Assembly: GCA_019409045.1 (NCBI GenBank) | Contig: DXVG01000066.1 | Span: 1-8,214, forward strand | Direction of reading: 5' to 3' | DNA length: 8,214 bases | DNA from: Clostridiales bacterium | Lineage (GTDB): Bacteria > Bacillota > Clostridia > Christensenellales > Aristaeellaceae | Shown: piece by piece, positions 1-5,430 of the stretch | How the letters are laid out: every line of letters starts with the position of its first letter | Position numbering within the stretch: the first letter of the stretch is position 1 | Program-made: the position numbers and the translations under genes | Notes under the pieces: model-generated | What the model was told of the DNA's origin: nothing | Database searches by the model: none | What the model saw: only the letters and a program-made list of their open reading frames with translations

Positions 1-117
1 CAGCATCGCTTGCAAACTGCGGTCACTTACGTCTAAGTAAGCTCCCTTGTTTGCAGGCTCGCTTCCTTGTCTTGCGGGCTTTCTCAACGCCCTGGCAGTC
101 TGTTGACTTTGTCAACA
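1..117. repeat. Structured non-coding stretch, possibly a dispersed palindromic repeat
   Basis: No credible gene is seen here. The stretch is rich in inverted repeats. GCTTGCAAAC (8-17) pairs with GTTTGCAGGC (49-58) over 10 bp with one T-G wobble, and it encloses a small ACTTA/TAAGT hairpin (25-29 with 34-38). TGTTGAC (101-107) and GTCAACA (111-117) form a perfect 7-bp inverted repeat around TTT. The 15-mer at 93-107 recurs exactly at 6826-6840, also just before a terminator. This looks like an intergenic REP-like element following a gene off the left edge. That identity is inference; only a genome-wide copy count would settle it. Confidence 0.4.
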
Positions 118-122
118 TCCTC

Positions 123-152
123 AAGCGCCTCCCTTGCGGGGGGCGCTTTTGT
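123..152 (+). terminator. Rho-independent terminator of an upstream gene off the window
   Basis: The strand AAGCGCCTCCC (123-133) pairs with GGGGGGCGCTT (138-148) through an 11-bp stem containing one T-G pair. The loop is TTGC (134-137), and the run TTTTGTCGTTT begins inside the 3' arm. The T-rich tail is on the + strand side, so it should stop transcription entering from the left and insulate the transketolase promoter. No matching gene end is inside the window. Confidence 0.75.
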
Positions 153-227
153 CGTTTCACGGCGGGAAACGGAGATTGCAAATAGTCGAATAAAAATTGT
201 GCAAGCAGCCGAATTTTAGAAAATACG

Positions 228-267
228 CAAAATTTTGATTGCATTTCGTTCTTTCTTTTATTATAAT
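228..267 (+). promoter_or_regulatory. Putative sigma-A promoter for the transketolase-led operon
   Basis: A perfect -10 box TATAAT lies at 262-267. At the ideal 17-bp spacing there is a weak -35 box, TTGCAT (239-244, 3 of 6 consensus bases). The upstream sequence from about 175 is strikingly AT-rich for this window and could act as an UP element. The perfect palindrome CAAAATTTTG (228-237) abuts the -35 box and may be a regulator site. Transcription would start near 274, giving a leader of about 80 nt before the ATG at 354. A perfect -10 with a poor -35 suggests that an activator may help. Confidence 0.55.
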
Positions 268-275
268 GAAAAGTA

Positions 276-299
276 GATAGTAAAGCTATCCACTATCCA
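276..299 (+). promoter_or_regulatory. Operator-like repeats in the start-site/leader region
   Basis: Just after the -10 box, CTATCCA occurs twice in exact tandem (286-292 and 293-299). GATAG (276-280) is the inverted complement of CTATC (286-290), and GATAGT (276-281) is that of ACTATC (292-297). The position at or just past the predicted start site suits a repressor site. It could equally be a small leader hairpin with two alternative pairings. Which protein would bind is unknown. Confidence 0.35.
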
Positions 300-353
300 T
301 TCGGCGCGCGGCGTTCGCGCTACCCGCACGGCATGACAAGGGAGGTATGCGCA

Positions 354-1187
354 ATGGCACTCACCACGCAGGAACGGCAGAGGCTGCAAGGCATCGCCCG
401 CGAACTGCGCCTGACGGTCATAGACGTCATGGCCTGGTCCGGCGGCGCGCATGTGGGCGGCTCTCTGAGCAGCATCGACATACTGACCATGCTCTACTTC
501 AAGTACTTAAACATCGACCCGAGCGCGCCCCAGTGGGAGGACCGGGACCGCTTCGTGCTCTCCAAGGGCCACGCGGCGGCGGGGCTGATCCCTGTGCTGG
601 CCAAGCGCGGCTACTTCCCGGAGGAGACGCTCAAGACGTTCAACCACTTCGGCTCGCCCTTTGCCATGCACCCGGATTCGAACAAGGTCATCGGCTGCGA
701 TGCCTCCGCGGGCAGCCTGGGGCACGGCCTGTCCATGGCGCTGGGTATGGCGCTGGGCGCGCGGCAGCTCAAAAAGCCGTGGAAGACCGTGTGCCTGATG
801 GGCGACGGCGAGTGCTGCGAGGGCAGCGTCTGGGAGGCGGCGATGGCCGCATCCAACTTCAAGGCCGGAAACCTCGTGGGCATCGTGGACCGCAACCGCT
901 TCATGATCGACGGCGAGACCGAGGACGTGATGAAGCTCGAGCCGTTTGCCGACAAGTGGCGCTGCTTTGGCTGGGAGGTGGTCGAGATCGACGGCCACGA
1001 CCTGGACCAGATCGACGACGCGCTCGCGCAGGCGTGGGCGGCGACGGACACGCCGGTGCTGATACTCGCCAACACCGTCAAGGGCAAGGGCGTGGACTTT
1101 ATGGAGAACAACGTGGTCTATCACTACGCCTCGGCGGATTCCGAGCTGTGCGCCAAGGCCAAGGCCTCGATCCTGAAGGAGGGATAA
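354..1187 (+). CDS. Transketolase, N-terminal (TPP-binding) subunit
   Basis: This is the 277-residue pyrimidine/pyrophosphate-side half of a split transketolase. Transketolases move a two-carbon ketol unit between sugar phosphates using thiamine diphosphate (TPP) and a divalent metal, in the cytoplasm. Visible hallmarks are AHVGGSLSS (32-40, His33), LSKGH (69-73, His73), the TPP/metal motif GDGECCEG (150-157) with its second part DRNRFMIDG (179-187; Asp179 and Asn181 as metal ligands), and VKGKGV (242-247). The length is typical of N-subunits. The ATG at 354 is preferred over the in-frame ATG at 333 because GGAGGT (341-346) sits 7 nt before it. The gene ends 2 nt before the C-subunit start, so the two are surely co-translated. 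Members of this family also act on less usual keto-sugars, so the true substrate may not be a pentose-phosphate-pathway sugar. Confidence 0.93.
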   Translation: MALTTQERQRLQGIARELRLTVIDVMAWSGGAHVGGSLSSIDILTMLYFKYLNIDPSAPQWEDRDRFVLSKGHAAAGLIPVLAKRGYFPEETLKTFNHFGSPFAMHPDSNKVIGCDASAGSLGHGLSMALGMALGARQLKKPWKTVCLMGDGECCEGSVWEAAMAASNFKAGNLVGIVDRNRFMIDGETEDVMKLEPFADKWRCFGWEVVEIDGHDLDQIDDALAQAWAATDTPVLILANTVKGKGVDFMENNVVYHYASADSELCAKAKASILKEG

Positions 1188-1189
1188 AC

Positions 1190-2203
1190 ATGGCGGTCGT
1201 GACCGGAACCAACTGGAACGCATACGATGCGGCGACCATGTCGTCGCGCGAGATCTATGGCCGCACGCTGGCGGAGCTTGGCAAGCACAACGAGAAGATC
1301 GTCGGCCTGACCGCCGACCTTGCCAAGACCACGGCCATCGTACACTTTGCAAAGGCATTTCCCGACCGCTTCTACAACGTGGGCATCGCCGAGCAGAACA
1401 TGTTCGGCATGGCGGCGGGGTTTGCCAAGGCGGGGCTGATCCCCTTTGCCTCCACCATGGCGATCTTCGCCTGCATGCGCGCGGGCGAGCAGATTCGCAC
1501 GGACATCGCCTACCAGAACCTGCCGGTAAAGATCATCGCCACGCACGCGGGCATATCCTTTGGGCACGCAGGCACCACCCACCACTGCACCGAGGACTTT
1601 GCCATCATGCGCGCCATTCCCAACATGACGGTGATCTGCCCCGCGGACGGCATCGAGACCTCCAAGGCGGTGCAGGCGTGCGTGGACACGCCCGGCCCGG
1701 TCTACATACGCATCGGCCGCGGCTTTGAGCCGCCGTGCTATGAAAGCGACGACTACACCTACGAGATCGGCAGGGCCATCACCATGCGCGAGGGCACGGA
1801 TCTGACCATCATCTGCTGCGGCATCGCCGTTTTGCAGGCGCTCAACGCGGCAAAGACGCTTCAGGAGGTGGACGGCCTGTCCGTGCGCGTGATCAACATG
1901 CACACCATCAAGCCCATCGACCGCGAGGCCATCCTGAAGGCTGTGACCGACACGCGGCGCATACTCACCATCGAGGAGCACAACGTGCTCGGCGGCCTGG
2001 GCGACGCAGTGGGCGGCGTGATCGCCGAGTCGGGCAAGGGCTGCGTGTTCAAAAAGCACGGCCTGCAGGACGAGTTCGCCACCATCGGTTATGCGGAGGA
2101 TCTGTACTCCCACTACGGGCTGGACGCCAATGGCATCGTGGACAAGGTGCGCGAGATGATGGGCATGGAATTTGAACCCGACGAGGACTGGAACGACGAA
2201 TAG
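1190..2203 (+). CDS. Transketolase, C-terminal subunit
   Basis: This 337-residue protein is the second half of the split transketolase. It supplies the pyrimidine-binding domain and the C-terminal domain. The block NVGIAEQNM (63-71) carries Glu68, the conserved glutamate that activates the TPP aminopyrimidine. THAGISFGHAGTTHH (118-132) followed by Glu135 is the usual substrate/cofactor loop. The C-terminal domain runs from about 205 to 325 (TDLTIICCGIAV, then IEEHNVLGGLG at 261-271). The start is an ATG with AAGGAGGG (1176-1183) 6 nt upstream, inside the end of the N-subunit gene. The tail is acidic (EFEPDEDWNDE). An active enzyme should be a heterotetramer of the two subunits. The split architecture argues against deoxyxylulose-5-phosphate synthase, which is normally one chain. 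All expected catalytic motifs are present. Confidence 0.93.
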   Translation: MAVVTGTNWNAYDAATMSSREIYGRTLAELGKHNEKIVGLTADLAKTTAIVHFAKAFPDRFYNVGIAEQNMFGMAAGFAKAGLIPFASTMAIFACMRAGEQIRTDIAYQNLPVKIIATHAGISFGHAGTTHHCTEDFAIMRAIPNMTVICPADGIETSKAVQACVDTPGPVYIRIGRGFEPPCYESDDYTYEIGRAITMREGTDLTIICCGIAVLQALNAAKTLQEVDGLSVRVINMHTIKPIDREAILKAVTDTRRILTIEEHNVLGGLGDAVGGVIAESGKGCVFKKHGLQDEFATIGYAEDLYSHYGLDANGIVDKVREMMGMEFEPDEDWNDE

Positions 2204-2214
2204 GAGGTGAGCGC

Positions 2215-3000
2215 ATGTCCGCATCCGCGCAGGAGCGCATGGCGGCAAGGCTGTTTCTGGAGGCGGTCTTTCCCACCATGCAGGTGCTTCTGGACGACGA
2301 CCCCAAGCTGCACAAGTCGTTTGCAAACTTCCACGCCACGGTGCAGTTCGGCGCGCGCGATGATGGCGAACTTCTCTGCTGCCACCTCGTGTTCGACGGG
2401 CCGCATGTGGACGTGATCCAAGGCCCGGCGGAAAAGCCGGACCTCACGCTGACGTTTTCCTCCATCGAGAAGATGAACGCACTTTTGCGCGGCGGCATGG
2501 CGCTGCCCGGCATCCGGGGCAACCTCCTGCTGCTGCCCAAGATACTCTCGCTGCTCATGGGCCTGATGATCATGTCGCCCAAGAAGACGCCAAAGACGCC
2601 CGAAAAGCAGGCGCTGAAGGTCAAGTGCAGCCTCTACATGATCACCCGGGCGCTGTCGAAGTACAACAAGCTGGGCGACCCGGACATGCAGGAGTTTTGC
2701 CGCCGCCAGCCCGACCGCATCTACCAGTTCACCGTGGCGGACGGGGGCGACCCCAACGCCATCGCATGCTACCTGCGGGTGAAGGCGGGGAACACCAAGT
2801 CCGGCCATGGCGTGTACGCGCGCCGCACGCCCTTTGTCCACTTCTGCTTTAAGAGCGTGGAGGGCGCGCTGAAGGTGCTGCAAAAGGACGAGGAGTTCGT
2901 CCGCGCCGTGGAGCTGGGCTATGTGGAGACCATCGGAAGCCCCGAGTACGCCTGCTACCTGAACGACTACATGGCGATTTTGCAGGGAATGCTCACCTGA
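2215..3000 (+). CDS. Protein with two apparent SCP2-like (sterol-carrier-type) modules
   Basis: This is a 261-residue soluble protein with no signal peptide. I place it by pattern rather than by a diagnostic motif. Residues about 36-118 read like an SCP2 fold: an alternating strand region (FHATVQFGARDDGELLCCHLVFDG), then KPDLTLTFSSIEKMNALLRGG, then a hydrophobic stretch (102-120). A second region, about 168-260, repeats the theme: YQFTVADGG, CYLRVKAG, PFVHFCFKSVEGALKVLQ, ending with GSPEYACYLNDYMAILQGML. SCP2 domains make a hydrophobic tunnel that binds lipids or other apolar ligands and have no catalytic residues of their own. AGGAGGTG (2202-2209) overlaps the C-subunit stop codon and sits 5 nt before the ATG, so the gene is co-transcribed with the transketolase. 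Residues 121-133 form a Lys/Pro-rich linker. A carrier role for a hydrophobic pathway intermediate is inference. Confidence 0.6.
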   Translation: MSASAQERMAARLFLEAVFPTMQVLLDDDPKLHKSFANFHATVQFGARDDGELLCCHLVFDGPHVDVIQGPAEKPDLTLTFSSIEKMNALLRGGMALPGIRGNLLLLPKILSLLMGLMIMSPKKTPKTPEKQALKVKCSLYMITRALSKYNKLGDPDMQEFCRRQPDRIYQFTVADGGDPNAIACYLRVKAGNTKSGHGVYARRTPFVHFCFKSVEGALKVLQKDEEFVRAVELGYVETIGSPEYACYLNDYMAILQGMLT

Positions 3001-3007
3001 TTTCGCT

Positions 3008-3042
3008 GCGCGCTGGACAAGCGCGCCAAAAAACGCTAATAT
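3008..3042 (+). promoter_or_regulatory. Hairpin and possible internal promoter before the dehydrogenase
   Basis: GCGCGCT (3008-3014) and AGCGCGC (3020-3026) form a perfect 7-bp inverted repeat with loop GGACA. It is followed by A residues rather than T residues, so it is not an intrinsic terminator on this strand. The last stem base and the loop spell TGGACA (3014-3019, 5 of 6 -35 consensus bases). Exactly 17 bp downstream is TAATAT (3037-3042, 4 of 6 -10 bases). A protein bound to the inverted repeat would cover this -35. Alternatively the hairpin is only an mRNA-processing or stabilising structure between cistrons. Confidence 0.4.
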
Positions 3043-3086
3043 AGGAGAGTGAGGCATACACCACGCGATAAAGGGGGAACATCCGC

Positions 3087-4295
3087 TTGAAAACCGTGTT
3101 TTTTGAGAAGGATATACCGCGCATACTGCTGACCAAGGCGGCGGCCCGCGTCTGCAAGCCGCTGCTGTATACGGGGCTGAACGCCGTGAAGTACCGGGAG
3201 CTTCCCGACCCGAAGCTGCCCGCGGGCGACTGGGTGCGCGTGAAGAACACCGCCTGCGGCCTGTGCGGCACGGACGTGAGCTTCTTCAAGGCTACCACGG
3301 GCACCAACTCCGCGCTCGAGCCCATACCCGGCTCGAAGCGCACGTTCCTGGGCCACGAGAACGTGGGCGTGGTCACCGAAGTCGGCCCCGAGGTGACCGA
3401 CTTCAAGCCGGGCGACCGCGTGACCATACGCGCCTACATGGCCGGATGCGACACCAAGGGCATCCGCGACCGCTGCCGCTACTGCGAGGAGGGCGACTAC
3501 AACTTCTGCCTCAACTACGGCGCGCCCTCGCCCTACGGCGTGACCGACACCGGCGCGGGCTGGAGCGACAGCTTCATCTACCCCGCCCGGGGCCTTGCGC
3601 ACATCTACGACGAGCTGACCGACGAGCAGGCCGTGATGGTCGAGCCCACCTGCGTGTCCATCCACTCGGTGCTGTGCGCGCCGCCGGAAAAGGGCGAAAA
3701 GGTGCTGGTGATGGGCTGCGGCGCGATCGGCTTGGGCGTGGTGCAGGCAATTAAAATCGTACAGCCCGACTGCGAGGTGTGGGTGCTCGAGCGCGTGAAG
3801 TCGCGGCAGGAGTTTGCCAAAAAGCTCGGCGCGGACCATGTGCTCTCCGGCGAGATCTACGAGGCGACCTCCAAGGCCACGGGCGGCAGCCCCGTATACG
3901 TCGGCATGGGCGGCAACCGCTACTTCTTCGGCGGCTTTGACCGCATCTACGACTGCGTGGGCGGCGACTGGTCCAACCACACCGCCGTGCGCCTGTTGCG
4001 CGCGCGGGGCACGCTGGTCAAGATCGGCCACCACATGCGCGCCGTCACATTCGACGAAACGCCCGTGTGGTGGCAGGAGCTCCGGCTCGTGGGCGTGGAC
4101 GCGCACGGCATGGAGACCTGGCAGGGCCGCAGGCTCTACACGTTCGACCTTGCGCAGGAATGGATACGCGACGGCCTCTACAGCGTGGAGGGCTTCGTCA
4201 CGCACCACTTCAAACTCGACGACTATAAGAGCGCCTTCCGCCTTGCGCTGGAAAACTCGCCCGAGGTGATCAAGATCGTCCTCGATTGCCAATGA
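3087..4295 (+). CDS. Zinc-dependent medium-chain dehydrogenase (threonine/sorbitol dehydrogenase-like)
   Basis: This is a 402-residue MDR-superfamily NAD(P)-dependent alcohol or polyol dehydrogenase. Catalytic zinc ligands are expected at Cys60 (CGLCGTDV), His90-Glu91 (GHENVGVV) and Glu186 (VEPT). The structural zinc lobe has Cys121, Cys130, Cys133 and Cys141, with 8 residues between the first two instead of the usual 2. The Rossmann motif is GCGAIG (210-215), and Glu235 near the end of the next strand could set coenzyme preference. The protein is about 50 residues longer than the commonest MDRs, with a long N-terminal extension and a loop at about 262-284 (GGSPVYVGMGGNRYFFGG). The start is TTG with AAGGGGG (3071-3077) 9 nt upstream. 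An in-frame stop at 3069-3071 rules out longer forms. Family is certain; the substrate (alcohol, polyol or threonine-like) is unknown. Confidence 0.88.
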   Translation: MKTVFFEKDIPRILLTKAAARVCKPLLYTGLNAVKYRELPDPKLPAGDWVRVKNTACGLCGTDVSFFKATTGTNSALEPIPGSKRTFLGHENVGVVTEVGPEVTDFKPGDRVTIRAYMAGCDTKGIRDRCRYCEEGDYNFCLNYGAPSPYGVTDTGAGWSDSFIYPARGLAHIYDELTDEQAVMVEPTCVSIHSVLCAPPEKGEKVLVMGCGAIGLGVVQAIKIVQPDCEVWVLERVKSRQEFAKKLGADHVLSGEIYEATSKATGGSPVYVGMGGNRYFFGGFDRIYDCVGGDWSNHTAVRLLRARGTLVKIGHHMRAVTFDETPVWWQELRLVGVDAHGMETWQGRRLYTFDLAQEWIRDGLYSVEGFVTHHFKLDDYKSAFRLALENSPEVIKIVLDCQ

Positions 4296-5407
4296 GCAGG
4301 CAGGACGAACTTCTCCGCATCGGAGAACTGGCAAAGGCTGCGGGCGTGAGCGTCACGACCGTGAAGTACTACGTCAAGGAGGGCCTGATCCGCCCGGCGC
4401 GCAAGACCGGGCGGAACATGGCCTACTACGACCCTGCCTGCGTCGCCGCCATCGGCGTGATCCGAAAGCTCCAGCGCGAGCGATACTATCCGCTGTCGGT
4501 CATCCGGCGGCTGATGGACGCCGCGCCCGTGGAACAGGTGGAGATGGAGCTTTTGGACGCCATTCACAAGGTGGACGCGCCCGCACCGGACGAGCGGGCG
4601 TCGCTTGCCGAGGCCGCGCAGAGGAGCGGGCTGACGGCCAGACAGATCGCGCGGCTGACCGAGAGCGGCGCGCTCGCGCCCGTGCGCGAGGGCCGCAAAA
4701 AGCTGTTTTGCGCCGACGATCTGCGGGTGATGGCGCTCGCCAGGCGCCGCCTGGACGCGGGCATCCCCATCGAGCAGACCGTGCGCTCGTTTGGCATCTA
4801 CGAAAGGGCGCTGCGCGAGGCCGTGCGCGCCGAGGTGGACGACTTTGCCGCGGGCGCGCTGATGTCCGAGAGCGTGACCGCGGGCGCGGGCGCGCGGATG
4901 ATCCGCGTGTCCGACGAAACGCTGGACAGCTTCATCGCGCTGCGGCGCAAGGCGCTCAACCGCGAATACGGCTCGCGCCGCCTGGAGGATCTGACGCGCT
5001 TTGAGCGCGCGCTTTCGCAGGCGCTGTCGGAGCTGGAGAGCGCGCTGCACGCCTCGGGCGAGGAGCGAAGCATGGAGCAGCTCGCCGCCGCGCACGCGAA
5101 CGCGCCCGCGGCGGACGCAGCGCTGTGCGAGGCCACGGCGCGCTTCTGGGGCTTTGCCAACGCCGGGGGCGACACCGCCCGCGCGCTCTCGGAGGCCGTG
5201 TGCGCGCGGGAGTACTTTGAGGCGCTGGAGCCCGCGGGCGAATGCGCGCTGGCGCTTTTGTGCCTGAAGGCCGCGTGGCTGTCGCTCGCGCCGGGCGTAC
5301 TGGGCTGCGCCGACGCGGGCCGCGCGGCGCTGGAGGCCCTGCCCGAAGCGCCGGCCAATGCGCTGCGCGCGCTGATCGCCACCGGACGGCGGGATGCGCT
5401 GGAGTGA
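4292..5407 (+). CDS. MerR-family transcriptional regulator with two apparent HTH modules
   Basis: This is a 371-residue cytoplasmic DNA-binding protein. Residues 7-75 are a classic MerR winged helix-turn-helix: LRIGELAKAAGVSVTTVKYYVKEGLI, then the wing RKTGRNMAYYD, then IRKLQRERYYPLSVIRRLMD. A second, weaker MerR-like module follows at about 102-165 (SLAEAAQRSGLTARQIARLTESGAL, the wing REGRKKLF and DDLRVMALARRRLDAG). The rest, to the C-terminus, is Ala-rich and helical with scattered Cys (279, 304, 318, 324, 339) and no recognised ligand domain. The chain is much longer than the roughly 130-150 residues of simple MerR proteins. The ATG overlaps the dehydrogenase stop codon (ATGA, 4292-4295), and no good ribosome binding site is visible, so translation is probably coupled. 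It likely regulates this cluster. Its effector is unknown. Confidence 0.85.
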   Translation: MSRQDELLRIGELAKAAGVSVTTVKYYVKEGLIRPARKTGRNMAYYDPACVAAIGVIRKLQRERYYPLSVIRRLMDAAPVEQVEMELLDAIHKVDAPAPDERASLAEAAQRSGLTARQIARLTESGALAPVREGRKKLFCADDLRVMALARRRLDAGIPIEQTVRSFGIYERALREAVRAEVDDFAAGALMSESVTAGAGARMIRVSDETLDSFIALRRKALNREYGSRRLEDLTRFERALSQALSELESALHASGEERSMEQLAAAHANAPAADAALCEATARFWGFANAGGDTARALSEAVCAREYFEALEPAGECALALLCLKAAWLSLAPGVLGCADAGRAALEALPEAPANALRALIATGRRDALE

Positions 5408-5430
5408 ACGAACCACCGGGAGGTGCCTGC

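Noticed and set aside
23..244. 73-codon minus-strand open frame in the left intergenic region
   Set aside because: It spans a strong terminator stem and inverted repeats and has Arg/Lys-rich content. It is better explained as repeat and intergenic DNA.
347..2203. 618-codon open frame through both transketolase genes
   Set aside because: The part before 1190 is the wrong frame across the N-subunit and reads as Arg/Gly/Ala-rich nonsense. The real C-subunit starts at 1190 with its own ribosome binding site.
354..2203. Deoxyxylulose-5-phosphate synthase as an alternative for the split TPP enzyme
   Set aside because: That enzyme is normally a single chain of over 600 residues. The two-subunit layout and the local motifs fit split transketolase better.
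1124..3057. Minus-strand open frames at 1124-2326 and 2113-3057
   Set aside because: They lie opposite well-supported genes, are composed of low-complexity His/Val/Ala/Arg sequence, and have no promoter or ribosome binding site.
3049..3090. Possible 13-codon leader peptide starting at GTG 3049
   Set aside because: The purine-rich stretch before it is only 1 nt away, too close for a ribosome binding site, and the peptide has no repeated codons typical of attenuation.
3036..4334. 432-codon minus-strand open frame opposite the dehydrogenase
   Set aside because: It is a His/Val/Ala-rich mirror of a clear zinc dehydrogenase and results from high GC at third codon positions. It has no motif or ribosome binding site of its own.
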